From Marinobacter sp. BW6 (lineage in GTDB: Bacteria > Pseudomonadota > Gammaproteobacteria > Pseudomonadales > Oleiphilaceae): DNA of 64,000 nt. Where the stretch lies: positions 124,001 through 188,000 of the forward strand of contig NZ_VIRN01000083.1 of the NCBI RefSeq assembly GCF_008107725.1, in the 5' to 3' direction. The stretch's first letter is position 1. Each line of letters starts with the position of its first letter. Shown here piece by piece: positions 9,512-17,509 of the stretch. Under the pieces are notes generated by a model. That model had not been told where the DNA came from. It searched no databases and worked only from the letters and a program-made list of their open reading frames with translations. The translations under genes and the position numbers were made by a program.

Positions 9512-10048
9512 ATGCCATCCCTGCAGGATCAATTACTGAAAGCCGGCCTTGCCGATGAGAAAAAGGCCAAGGCCATTCGCAGCGAAAAACGCAAACAACG
9601 AAAGCAGAAACCCAAGGGCGCTGTCGAGGTTAATGAAGCCGAGATCCGGGCACGCCAGGCTCGGGAGGAGAAGGCAGAAAGGGATCGCCAACTGAACCTG
9701 GAGCGCCAGCGCGCTTCCGAGAAGAAAGCCATTCAGGCCCAGATCCGTCAGCTTGTGGAAACCAATCGCCTTGATCGCAGCCGGGGCGAAACGTCCTATC
9801 AGTTTGTCCACGACAAGAAAATCAAGAAGCTTTTTGTGGACGACACCATGGTAGACCAGCTTTCCCGCGGCCGTCTGGCCATCGTCTTCGTGAACGACAA
9901 CTATGAGATTGTGGCGGAAGGTGTCGCCAGAAAGATCATGGAAAGAGACGAAAGCGCCGTTGTGGTACTTCACGACCGTAAGACGGACGACGTGGGCGAA
10001 GATGATCCTTACGCAGGTTACGAGATACCCGATGACCTTATGTGGTAG
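9512..10048 (+). CDS. DUF2058 family protein (YaiL-like)
   Basis: A 178-residue protein of the DUF2058/YaiL family, often annotated nucleoprotein or polynucleotide-associated. The N-terminal ~100 residues are very charged and predicted helical, rich in Lys, Arg, Glu and Gln (KRKQRKQKPKG, RQAREEKAERDRQ). The C-terminal domain is compact (TSYQFVHDKKIKKLFVD, RGRLAIVFVNDNYEIV). The biochemical role is unknown; a nucleic-acid-binding role is only suggested by the basic N-terminus. It is divergent from dbpA, with 106 bp between the starts. Confidence 0.85.
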   Translation: MPSLQDQLLKAGLADEKKAKAIRSEKRKQRKQKPKGAVEVNEAEIRARQAREEKAERDRQLNLERQRASEKKAIQAQIRQLVETNRLDRSRGETSYQFVHDKKIKKLFVDDTMVDQLSRGRLAIVFVNDNYEIVAEGVARKIMERDESAVVVLHDRKTDDVGEDDPYAGYEIPDDLMW

Positions 10049-10185
10049 ACCAGTGCTCATACCTGGACTCAATCTTCTTTTGTAGCAACCTGCCGCTCGT
10101 GAAGACATAGGTACTACTCATGACCCCACGGCATCTGATTTAGCCTATACTTTGGTTATATACATAGAACCAAAGGAGATTGATC

Positions 10186-10614
10186 ATGAGACTGAAGAAA
10201 TCATTGAGCTTGATTGCTGGCGCCACGCTACTGGCATCCCTGGCCAGTATGCCGGCTGCCGCCCAATCCGACGACCAGGTTTTCGGACGGGAACTGATGA
10301 CCCAGCAAGAGCTGCAGCAACATCACCAAACCATGCGAAACCTGAATACCGACGCCGAGCGTGCCCAGTACCGCCAACTCCACCATGAGCGCATGATGGA
10401 GCGAGCCAAAGAGCGTGGCGTGGAACTCAAGAACGGCATGGGACAGGGTTCCGGACAAGGCATGGGCAAAGGCCAGGGCATGGGTCAGAAGAACGGCCAA
10501 GGCATGGGCATGCAGAATGGCCAAGGGATGGGCCAGAAAAATGGACAGGGCGCAGGCGGTGGCGGCCAAGGTAAGAATCAGCAGTATAAGATGAAGGGTT
10601 CTGGCGCCCAGTAA
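10186..10614 (+). CDS. Small secreted Gly/Met/Gln-rich repeat protein, function unknown
   Basis: A 142-residue protein. The ATG at 10186 is preceded at good spacing by AAAGGAG (10172-10178). A clear signal peptide (MRLKKSLSLIAGATLLASLA) ends near AAAQ at about residue 27. The middle is His- and Met-containing helix (QQELQQHHQTMRNL, LHHERMMERAKERG). The last ~55 residues are low-complexity repeats of GMGQ, KNGQ and GQGMG, reflected in near-tandem DNA repeats at about 10437-10575. I do not recognise the family. The Met/His content could fit metal handling in the periplasm, but that is speculation. It is monocistronic, with a terminator just downstream. Confidence 0.75.
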   Translation: MRLKKSLSLIAGATLLASLASMPAAAQSDDQVFGRELMTQQELQQHHQTMRNLNTDAERAQYRQLHHERMMERAKERGVELKNGMGQGSGQGMGKGQGMGQKNGQGMGMQNGQGMGQKNGQGAGGGGQGKNQQYKMKGSGAQ

Positions 10615-10640
10615 CCAGAATTCACTTTTCCAGACCATAA

Positions 10641-10671
10641 AAAAGCGGGGCTGATTGTCAGCCCCGCTTTT
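10641..10671. terminator. Intrinsic terminator (bidirectional)
   Basis: Stem AAAAGCGGGGCTGA with TCAGCCCCGCTTTT around a three-base loop. A tracts lie upstream and TCTTTT downstream. It sits between the convergent repeat-protein gene and the large secreted protein gene and can serve both. Confidence 0.88.
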
Positions 10672-10698
10672 CTTTTGCGCCTGTTACTACCTGATTAC

Positions 10699-12435
10699 TC
10701 AGGCATTGCTTAGACGCTTGCGCGCCCACAAGCCGCCCAGCGCCATCAACACCATGCCTGGCAACACAGGGTCGAACGGAGACCCTGGCTTGCCTGCGGT
10801 ACAGCCGAAGATGGGGCCATCACCGTCGTTGGAAGCCGCGGCGGGCTCTTCCGGCTCAGGTTGAGGTTCAACCGGAGTACCAGGAATTGTCGGCTCATCG
10901 ACAGCGCCATTCAGACCGGTAAACCGCACTGTGAAACTGCAAGTGGTATTGACGCCATCACCCGTACAGGTAGGCCAGTTAGACGACGCGCCAACCGAGA
11001 TTGTCGGATTGATATTGACATTGGCGAGATCCTCAATGGGTCCTTGGGTGTACCCAGGCTGCCTAACAAGACCACTCGTTGAGTCAGGCGGACCACTTAT
11101 GTCCAGCATTTCGCTTAGTGTAAGTGTTGCACCGTAGGTTTCAGCATATGCTGAGGCAATATCATAAAGTTCGGTTTCGGGGTCCCAGGTGGCAACCAAT
11201 TCATTGCCATTATCGGCATCAATTACTGTCACCGGGTTATTAGCCCAATCTGCGAACGCATCAATGGCTACAGCCTCGCCATCAATCAGGACGTTGAAGG
11301 AACCATCATAAAGCGCGGACGCTGCCAACTGACTGAGGGATATCGCATCAGTAACGGTATCGTCGGGATCTCCTTCCCCCAAGGTTTCAACCAGAGGCAA
11401 CACATCACCCGCCACCGTTGCGTCAAAGTTGACGCTGTTTGGATCCCATAATTCAGCAGACAATTCAGCCGTCGAGGCATCGTCGTCGTGATCAACTGTC
11501 ACGGCGGCGTTGAACTGCTTTTCATTGGTCTGCCAATCCGGGGCTGCGGCTGTTCCGGCATTAAAGGCCAGAAGGATGGAGTCGTTGGCCGGGTTACCAT
11601 CGTGGTCGATAAACCAACCCGTGGGCGTCTGGCTCAACGTGCGCCAATCACCAAACGGCGTGCTGTACTGCACAGGGATGGTACCGTTGGTCTCAAGCAC
11701 ATCTCCGTCATCAGCCGTACCTACCGATTCAGTAAATGCTGCAACTTCGGTACTGAAAAATGGAAGCCCCTCAGCTTTGCTCCCGCCAAAAAGCCCGCCG
11801 GGATACTTACCGATTGGACCGATACTGAGCTTATCGCCATTTGCAAAGCCAAAACTCAGACCATCACCAATGGATGACGGAATAAACTCGGTTCCTACGC
11901 CAAAACCGAGCTCGAAACGGAATGCGTTCATTTCACCGCCAACCGCATTAGAGGCGTCGGTCAGGTTGGAAAACTTCCCAAGCACGCGATACAGGCTTGT
12001 AGAGTCGTCCGCAGACACATCCACAACGATATCGATGGGGCCGTTGGTTTCTGTTGTTTTCAGCTTGAAACGCTTTCCGGAATCAGGCGGGGCTGTGCAG
12101 TTTTTAAAGCTCGGATCCACCAGCTGCCGATCCGGCTGGGCCATCAGGCAACCGGCAAAGTCGTATGTCTGCTGGGCAGTAAATGGCTCGTTATAAACCT
12201 TAATACCCAAGCCTACATTACCAAAATCGTTAACGGGATCGAGCCAGCCGAAACTGGCGGTTCCTTCGGTATCGGTATAAACCACGGTTTTACCGTCAAC
12301 CGGCGGAACCGCGAGATTCTCTTCGTTCACCCGATCCATCGTTGCCGCAACAGCCACGTGCGGCAAACCGATCATGGAGCAAAGCACCGCGGTAGCGAGT
12401 CGATTCCTCGCAAAATTTCTTTTTGTAACAGTCAT
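10699..12435 (-). CDS. Large secreted protein with C-terminal anchor or sorting-like signal (possibly choice-of-anchor F family)
   Basis: A 578-residue protein. I chose ATG 12435 because AAGGGAAG precedes it; an ORF open 7 codons further upstream lacks this. The N-terminus is a signal peptide (RNRLATAVLCSMIGLPHVAVAA). The body is acidic, beta-rich and Asp/Asn-rich, with a Pro/Glu linker (PQPEPEEPAAASNDGDG) before the end. The C-terminus has Cys545, then SPFDPVLP, a hydrophobic stretch to about 570 and a basic ARKR cluster. This Cys/motif-helix-Arg layout is that of bacterial CTERM sorting tags; the FDPVLP motif recalls JDVT-type tags. Body features recall NCBI's choice-of-anchor F family, from memory and unverified. 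Substrate and role are unknown. Confidence 0.7.
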   Translation of the reverse strand: MTVTKRNFARNRLATAVLCSMIGLPHVAVAATMDRVNEENLAVPPVDGKTVVYTDTEGTASFGWLDPVNDFGNVGLGIKVYNEPFTAQQTYDFAGCLMAQPDRQLVDPSFKNCTAPPDSGKRFKLKTTETNGPIDIVVDVSADDSTSLYRVLGKFSNLTDASNAVGGEMNAFRFELGFGVGTEFIPSSIGDGLSFGFANGDKLSIGPIGKYPGGLFGGSKAEGLPFFSTEVAAFTESVGTADDGDVLETNGTIPVQYSTPFGDWRTLSQTPTGWFIDHDGNPANDSILLAFNAGTAAAPDWQTNEKQFNAAVTVDHDDDASTAELSAELWDPNSVNFDATVAGDVLPLVETLGEGDPDDTVTDAISLSQLAASALYDGSFNVLIDGEAVAIDAFADWANNPVTVIDADNGNELVATWDPETELYDIASAYAETYGATLTLSEMLDISGPPDSTSGLVRQPGYTQGPIEDLANVNINPTISVGASSNWPTCTGDGVNTTCSFTVRFTGLNGAVDEPTIPGTPVEPQPEPEEPAAASNDGDGPIFGCTAGKPGSPFDPVLPGMVLMALGGLWARKRLSNA

Positions 12436-13060
12436 AATACTTCCCTTTGCGTACATCAGAAAATCTAAAACCAGAGCCGTTTCGGTTACCCTTCTCTAAC
12501 GATGGTAAAGCACAAAACACAATAAGCAAATTTCTTTTAAGCCTAGACGGTAGGACAATCTGGAAGCAAAAGTTCTCATTGTTTGCACCCAGATCAGAGG
12601 AACTTGAGGTTGGAAACCAGCTGCCTATTGGTCGGTTCTCGAGCTCACTCAAAGACATGCCCGGATTGCGAGCCCCAGCACAAAGGCTCTCCTATGGAAA
12701 TTCAAGCTGACTCGGACCGAGGGGGTGGTAAGGAACTCGAGGGGTGCGACTTTTTGTCACACCCTCTAGTCAGACCAAATTTGAACACTCATCAGGCACG
12801 ATTTATCTGCCAGCCCCGACCAAACAAAGCCCGCATAATGATTTTATTTTTCAGCAAAAGCCTGATTTTCCGTATCAAATAGAACCCTCCAGAAACTATC
12901 TGTTACGGTATGACTCTGGATTATTGGGATAAAAGTGGCCTTAATAGCTTCACATAACAATTTCGAAATTCCGCCGGTGTATCAAATGCTTTCCCTACCT
13001 TCAGCAGAAAATGATGCGAATACGGTTGTTTGATATAGCCCTCAAAGACTAAGGACACCC
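12436..13060. other. 625-bp intergenic gap between divergent genes
   Basis: No convincing gene is seen here. Open frames reach 120 codons but lack family resemblance or good start context, and one overlaps the secreted-protein start antisense-shifted. The stretch is AT-richer than its neighbours, especially 12780-13050. It holds a perfect 11-bp palindrome CTCGGACCGAG at about 12713-12723 and an imperfect dyad at 12739-12766. It must carry the promoters of both flanking genes. I could not place -35/-10 pairs with confidence and found no FliA-type promoter for the chemoreceptor. Confidence 0.6.
12739..12766. repeat. Imperfect inverted repeat with AAAAA/TTTTT centre
   Basis: GAGGGGTGCGAC and GTCACACCCTC flank TTTTT, with one bulged G and one mismatch. 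It could be an operator (a half-site like GTGTGAC is visible on the minus strand) or an RNA hairpin. It does not fit a CRP-type site because the spacing is one base too long. Confidence 0.35.
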
Positions 13061-14917
13061 ATGACATTCTCGAGCTTCCTCACCAACATGACCATCCGGA
13101 CCAGACTGGCAGGTGGCTTTGCCATTCTGCTGCTCCTGACCATTGTTGTGGGAGTGGTAGGCGACCGCGCGCTGGAAAGTTACAGCCAGCGATCGAATAT
13201 CGTTGCCATGCTTGGGCAGGTGAACACCAACCTCACCGAGGCCCGGGTTGAAGAGAAGAACTTCCTTCTGACCGGCGAAACGCAGGCGGTTACCAGAACC
13301 CAGGCCCAGGGCGACCGGGTTCTGGAGCTGACCAATGATATCGGACCATTGCTTGCAGCCCCGGAAGACATCAAAACGCTGAGCCAGATTCAGGCTGATG
13401 TAAAAAACTACCAGCAGCTGATGGGCCAGGTTGAGACAAACATCGGTGAGCGCGAAGAAGCGCTTGAACGCCTTGAGACCAGCGCACGTATCTTCGGATC
13501 TTCGTTGAAGGCCCACAGCTCACTGTTCTTTGCCTCGGCGATTTTCGAGGATATGCGCCGGTCTGAACGCAAGTTTCTCATCGAACAGGACGATGCAAGC
13601 GTTAAGGCATATCTGGATGATGCAAAGAGGGTTCAGGGCCCACTCAAATCAGCAGCGATCACTGCCGAGGAAAAAGAACAGATCAATGCGGCGCTCGACA
13701 CCTATGTCAGCGAATTCCGAGCGGTTGTGGATCTGACAAACGCGGGAGAGCAGCTGTCGGATGATATGGTCAGCACGGCGAGGAGTGCCATTGAATCGGC
13801 GAACAACCTCCGGGCACTTCAGGCGAAGAAGATGGAAGCTGACCGCCAGCAGGCATCCTGGCTGATTTTCGGCGCCACCGGCATCGCTCTGGTGCTCGGT
13901 ATCCTGATGGCTTACCTCATTACTCGCGCCATCGTCTCCCCCGTCAACCAGGCGGTGAATATTGCGTCCGAGGTTGCCTCTGGCAATCTGACCGTGGATA
14001 TCAAGGCAAGCGGCACCAACGAGATTGGTCGGCTGATGGCCGCCCTGGCAACCATGGTAACCAGCCTCCGGGAATTGGTCAGGAGCATTGAATCAGGCGC
14101 ATCTAACATCGCCGCCTCTGCCGAAGAGCTTTCAACAGTTACCAACCAGACCAGCGACGGCATCAACCGCCAGAAACAGGAAACCGATCAGGTTGCCACG
14201 GCCATGAACGAGATGACCGCAACCGTTGGCGACATCGCCCGCAGTGCAGAACAGGCATTTTCTGTAGCCACAGACGCCGCCAGCCAGGCAAGCGACGGTG
14301 AACGGGAGGTACGGGAAACGGTTAACCAGGTGAACAACCTGGCACATGAAGTCAGCCAGAGCATGGAAACCATCCAGGGACTGCAGAAAGAAACCGCAAA
14401 CATCGGAACGGTCCTGGATGTCATCAAATCGGTCGCCGAACAGACCAATTTGCTGGCCCTCAACGCCGCTATTGAGGCAGCCCGGGCAGGCGAGCAGGGT
14501 CGCGGCTTTGCCGTTGTCGCCGACGAGGTGCGCTCGCTCGCCCAGCGGACCCAATCATCCGCCCAGGAGATCGAGACGCTGGTGACATCACTTCAAAGCA
14601 GTGCTGGCAACTCGGTATCCGCCATGGAGTCCAGCACCTCCATGGCTTCGAACACTCTTGAGCGCGCCACGGCAACCGGAGCGACAATCGAACGTATTGC
14701 CCGGGCCGTAGAGGACATCAAACAGTACAACAGCCAGATTGCCACAGCCTCCGAGCAACAGACCTCGGTGGCCGAGGAAATCAACCAGAACATTACCAGC
14801 ATCCGGGATGTTACCGATCAGTCCGCCGCCTCATCGAACCAGACCGCCAGCTCCAGCAGCGAGCTGGCCAGGCTCGGCAGCGACCTGCAGAATCTGGTCT
14901 CCCGATTCCGGCTCTAG
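13061..14917 (+). CDS. Methyl-accepting chemotaxis protein
   Basis: A 618-residue transmembrane chemoreceptor. Membrane helix 1 is at about 12-30 and helix 2 at about 268-288 (WLIFGATGIALVLGILMAYL). The ~240-residue periplasmic domain between them is all-helical (LTEARVEEKNFLLTGE) and resembles the helical bimodular (HBM) sensor type. A HAMP domain follows, then the kinase-control coiled coil with the conserved hairpin tip EQTNLLALNAAIEAARAGEQ beginning at residue 460 and GRGFAVVADEVRSLAQR. It ends without a CheR-binding pentapeptide. The ligand cannot be read from the sequence. It is monocistronic, with a strong terminator downstream. Confidence 0.93.
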   Translation: MTFSSFLTNMTIRTRLAGGFAILLLLTIVVGVVGDRALESYSQRSNIVAMLGQVNTNLTEARVEEKNFLLTGETQAVTRTQAQGDRVLELTNDIGPLLAAPEDIKTLSQIQADVKNYQQLMGQVETNIGEREEALERLETSARIFGSSLKAHSSLFFASAIFEDMRRSERKFLIEQDDASVKAYLDDAKRVQGPLKSAAITAEEKEQINAALDTYVSEFRAVVDLTNAGEQLSDDMVSTARSAIESANNLRALQAKKMEADRQQASWLIFGATGIALVLGILMAYLITRAIVSPVNQAVNIASEVASGNLTVDIKASGTNEIGRLMAALATMVTSLRELVRSIESGASNIAASAEELSTVTNQTSDGINRQKQETDQVATAMNEMTATVGDIARSAEQAFSVATDAASQASDGEREVRETVNQVNNLAHEVSQSMETIQGLQKETANIGTVLDVIKSVAEQTNLLALNAAIEAARAGEQGRGFAVVADEVRSLAQRTQSSAQEIETLVTSLQSSAGNSVSAMESSTSMASNTLERATATGATIERIARAVEDIKQYNSQIATASEQQTSVAEEINQNITSIRDVTDQSAASSNQTASSSSELARLGSDLQNLVSRFRL

Positions 14918-14928
14918 GCCTTCCAAAA

Positions 14929-14969
14929 CAAAAGAGGCAGGCAACTCTTCCTGGTTGCCTGCCTCTTTT
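14929..14969. terminator. Bidirectional intrinsic terminator
   Basis: AAAAGAGGCAGGCAAC pairs with GTTGCCTGCCTCTTTT around a short loop. It lies between the convergent chemoreceptor and small stress-like gene. Confidence 0.9.
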
Positions 14970-14987
14970 TCCTGGCGTCGGTCTAGC

Positions 14988-15179
14988 TCAGTGGAGCTGG
15001 TGCCGCTCGAATATCTCCAGGATTTCCCTCTCGGTCTCAGCAGGCACGCTGACCTTCACCACCATGGCCTCCTCGTCGATGAAAATGTTGTCGCGAGGGA
15101 TACCGGTTGCAATAAGGTCATCCCAGGCGTTCTTCGCCTGGTCGCGGTCTCTATAGCTACCGTTCACTGTTTTGTTCAT
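14988..15179 (-). CDS. Small conserved hypothetical protein, stress-protein-like
   Basis: A 63-residue acidic protein (MNKTVNGSYRDRDQAKNAWD) with AGGAGATCT just upstream of ATG 15179. The pattern of a strand, a helix over DRDQAKNAWDDLIATGI, then NIFIDEEAMVVKVSVP and a final helix suggests a small alpha/beta fold. It loosely resembles the N-terminal half of general-stress YflT-type domains. No catalytic motif is visible and I do not assign a function. It is monocistronic. Confidence 0.7.
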   Translation of the reverse strand: MNKTVNGSYRDRDQAKNAWDDLIATGIPRDNIFIDEEAMVVKVSVPAETEREILEIFERHQLH

Positions 15180-15286
15180 GGTTAGATCTCCTTCCTGAAA
15201 ACGGATTTCCCTACACCCTTAAGGTTAGGTTCGAGGAAGGCGTTTGGGCAAATAATGATCAATCCGAAATTGATCGGGGACAAATA

Positions 15287-15313
15287 AAAAACCCCGCACA
15301 AGGCGGGGTTCTT
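15287..15313 (-). terminator. Intrinsic terminator of the tRNA operon
   Basis: Read on the minus strand: AACCCCGC, loop CTTGT, GCGGGGTT, then a T-rich tract TTTTATTTG. It lies directly after the last tRNA-Arg. The plus-strand reading is also terminator-like. Confidence 0.85.
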
Positions 15314-15322
15314 TATTTGATA

Positions 15323-15399
15323 TGGCGCGGCTGGGAGGATTCGAACCTCCGACCGCCTGGTTCGTAGCCAGGTACTCTATCCAGCTGAGCTACAGCCGC
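15323..15399 (-). tRNA. tRNA-Arg (ACG), second copy
   Basis: A 77-nt cloverleaf with acceptor arms GCGGCTG/CAGCCGC, discriminator G and an encoded CCA end. The anticodon stem CCTGG/CCAGG encloses loop CTACGAA, giving anticodon ACG; the wobble A is normally deaminated to inosine by TadA. It is identical to the copy at 15425-15501 and is the last gene of a Ser-Arg-Arg tRNA operon. Confidence 0.97.
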
Positions 15400-15424
15400 T
15401 TAAAACTTGGGGCAGGTTGATCGA

Positions 15425-15501
15425 TGGCGCGGCTGGGAGGATTCGAACCTCCGACCGCCTGGTTCGTAGCCAGGTACTCTATCCAGCTGAGCTACAGCCG
15501 C
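15425..15501 (-). tRNA. tRNA-Arg (ACG), first copy
   Basis: A 77-nt tRNA with encoded CCA, identical base for base to the copy at 15323-15399. The anticodon is ACG. It is separated from its twin by 25 bp and from tRNA-Ser by 63 bp. The short spacers suggest a single processed transcript. Confidence 0.97.
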
Positions 15502-15562
15502 ACATTGATCACTTGCTGTGGTTGAACGCTACTTCAACCTGTCTCGCTTTCCCCAAAGGGAA

Positions 15563-15654
<92 letters not shown>

Positions 15655-15669
15655 TTGAGAACGGGGCGT

Positions 15670-15675
15670 ATACTA
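15670..15675 (-). promoter_or_regulatory. Candidate -10 element of the tRNA operon promoter
   Basis: On the minus strand TAGTAT is followed by a GC-rich discriminator (CGCCCCG), as is usual for stringently controlled stable-RNA promoters. It lies about 16 bp before tRNA-Ser. I could not identify a good -35 at the right distance. Confidence 0.35.
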
Positions 15676-15740
15676 CCATAATTTTTCTGTTTTCATAGGG
15701 TTGACACGAGATTTTTCAGGCTCGTTTCACCCCACCATCA

Positions 15741-15771
15741 AAAAAGCCGTTCAGGTTTCCCATGAACGGCT
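15741..15771 (-). terminator. csrA intrinsic terminator
   Basis: On the minus strand AGCCGTTCATG pairs with the later CTGAACGGCT, followed by TTTTTTG. It is 10 bp beyond the csrA stop and separates csrA from the tRNA operon. Confidence 0.88.
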
Positions 15772-15780
15772 TTCTGTCTT

Positions 15781-15978
15781 TCAGCTGTTGCCGGGTTCCG
15801 GCTCTTCAGAGCCTTTTTCCGACTGGATCCGCTGATAGATTTCTTCACGGTGTACCGCAACTTCTTTCGGGGCATTCACGCCAATGCGTACCTGATTGCC
15901 CTTCACTCCCAGGACGGTGACGGTGATATCGTCGCCAACCATCAGAGTTTCGCCCACGCGGCGAGTCAAAATCAACAT
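15781..15978 (-). CDS. csrA: Carbon storage regulator CsrA/RsmA
   Basis: A 65-residue RNA-binding dimer that represses or stabilises mRNAs by binding GGA-containing leader hairpins. The N-terminus MLILTRRVGETLMVGDDITV is canonical, and VHREEIYQRIQ contains the RNA-contacting Arg at position 44. The length is normal; the acidic tail after about residue 54 is variable in the family. It lies downstream of lysC, as in Pseudomonas, with a 187-bp gap that probably holds its own promoter. No Rsm small RNA gene was found in the window. Confidence 0.97.
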   Translation of the reverse strand: MLILTRRVGETLMVGDDITVTVLGVKGNQVRIGVNAPKEVAVHREEIYQRIQSEKGSEEPEPGNS

Positions 15979-16137
15979 ATCCCTTACTCCCTATCCAGAG
16001 CTACCTGTTCCGATAAATGGTTTTTTATGTACTTCTTGTTTTTATAGTGGGATCACTTGCCAATCTATAGACGCACATTCCCTTATACGGTTCACGTTTG
16101 TCATAGGCTCAGCATATGATGCCCTTTTTCGGAGGCC

Positions 16138-16162
16138 CCGCAGACCGACCTTTTATCTGCGG
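16138..16162 (-). other. Hairpin just downstream of lysC
   Basis: CCGCAGA and TCTGCGG flank an 11-base loop, beginning 4 bp beyond the lysC stop. No T tract follows immediately, so it may be a weak terminator or a 3'-end stabilising structure. Confidence 0.35.
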
Positions 16163-16165
16163 ATG

Positions 16166-17404
16166 TCAGGCCTCTTCCGATACCGCGGACTTGTCCAGTT
16201 CAAATGCACTGTGAAGCGCTCGAACCGCAAGCTCAAGGTATTTTTCATCGATCACCACTGAAATCTTTATTTCTGATGTGGAGATCATCTGGATGTTGAT
16301 GCCCTCGTTGGACAGCGCCTCGAACATCTGGGTTGCCACGCCAGCGTGGGAGCGCATACCCACACCCACAATGCTGACCTTGGCAATCTTGCTGTCGCCG
16401 GCAACTTCACGAGCACCTAGCTCGTCGGCGACCCGCTGAAGCACCTCTTTCGCGCGTTTGAAATCATTGCGATGCACGGTAAACGTAAAGGCGGTACGGT
16501 TATCCTCACCCACGTTCTGAACGATCATATCCACTTCGATATTGGCGTCGCTCACCGGTTTCAGAATACGCAGTGCGCTGCCCGGAGTATCCGGTACGCC
16601 GGCAATAGTCAGTTTGGCTTCATCACGGTTAAAAGCGATGCCGGACACAACCGGTTGTTCCATGGCGTTTTCATCCTCAAGAGTAATCAGGGTGCCTTCG
16701 CCTTCCTGGAAGCTGGAAAGCACCCTTAACGGAACGTTGTATTTACCTGCAAATTCTACCGCGCGGATCTGGAGCACTTTCGAGCCCAGACTGGCCATCT
16801 CGAGCATTTCCTCAAACGTAATCCGCTCCAGCCTGCGCGCAGTGTCTACAACTCTGGGATCGGTTGTATAAACACCATCCACGTCAGTATAGATCTGGCA
16901 TTCATCCGCCCTGAGTGCGGCAGCCAACGCGACGGCCGTGGTGTCAGACCCACCACGTCCCAGAGTGGTGATATTCCCACTTTCGTCCATTCCCTGGAAT
17001 CCGGCAACAACTACTACCCGGCCGGCATCCAGGTCTTCGCGCATGCGCTGCTCATCAATCTGCTTGATCCGCGCCTTGGTGTGACTGCTGTCAGTCAGGA
17101 TTCGTACCTGCGAGCCGGTGTAGGAACGCGCTTCACAGCCGCGTTTTTGCAGCGCCATGGACAGCAGCGCGATCGTTACCTGTTCACCCGTGGAGACCAG
17201 CACGTCCATCTCTCGGGGCGTCGGCTCCTCCATGATGTTATTGGCCAGGGAGATCAACCGGTTGGTTTCTCCACTCATGGCCGATACGACAACGACCACA
17301 TCGTGACCGTCCTTGCGAAAACCGCAAACCTTGTCGGCTACCGCTTCAATACGTTCGGTTGTTCCAACCGATGTGCCACCAAATTTCTGAACCAACAGAG
17401 CCAT
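16166..17404 (-). CDS. lysC: Aspartokinase (aspartate kinase)
   Basis: A 412-residue enzyme phosphorylating aspartate, the first step to lysine, threonine and methionine. The kinase domain starts with MALLVQKFGGTSVG (Lys7) and carries VVVAGFQGMDESG, GRGGSDTTAVALAAAL and YTDVDGVYTTDPR. Two ACT domains follow from about residue 265, the allosteric sites for Lys/Thr feedback. The length matches the Pseudomonas-type monofunctional aspartokinase. It lies 105 bp downstream of alaS and upstream of csrA. Confidence 0.95.
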   Translation of the reverse strand: MALLVQKFGGTSVGTTERIEAVADKVCGFRKDGHDVVVVVSAMSGETNRLISLANNIMEEPTPREMDVLVSTGEQVTIALLSMALQKRGCEARSYTGSQVRILTDSSHTKARIKQIDEQRMREDLDAGRVVVVAGFQGMDESGNITTLGRGGSDTTAVALAAALRADECQIYTDVDGVYTTDPRVVDTARRLERITFEEMLEMASLGSKVLQIRAVEFAGKYNVPLRVLSSFQEGEGTLITLEDENAMEQPVVSGIAFNRDEAKLTIAGVPDTPGSALRILKPVSDANIEVDMIVQNVGEDNRTAFTFTVHRNDFKRAKEVLQRVADELGAREVAGDSKIAKVSIVGVGMRSHAGVATQMFEALSNEGINIQMISTSEIKISVVIDEKYLELAVRALHSAFELDKSAVSEEA

Positions 17405-17467
17405 TGTTTTCCCAATATCCGAAACGGGGACTCACAGCGGAGCAACACTCCGCCAATTAAAAGAAAC

Positions 17468-17493
17468 GGGCGGGATTATAAACCCCAGCCCGC
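17468..17493 (-). terminator. Probable alaS terminator
   Basis: On the minus strand CGGGCTGGG pairs with CCCGCCCG, with one bulged T, followed by TTTCTTTT. It lies in the 105-bp gap between alaS and lysC. Confidence 0.6.
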
Positions 17494-17509
17494 TCACAAA
17501 AACAGTTGC

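Noticed and set aside
12296..12658. 120-codon frame in the 12.4-kb gap, minus strand
   Set aside because: Overlaps the start of the secreted-protein gene in another frame and has no ribosome site or family match.
12580..12800. Possible c-di-GMP-I or other riboswitch before the chemoreceptor
   Set aside because: The conserved GEMM core and tetraloop receptor sequences are not present on either strand by eye.
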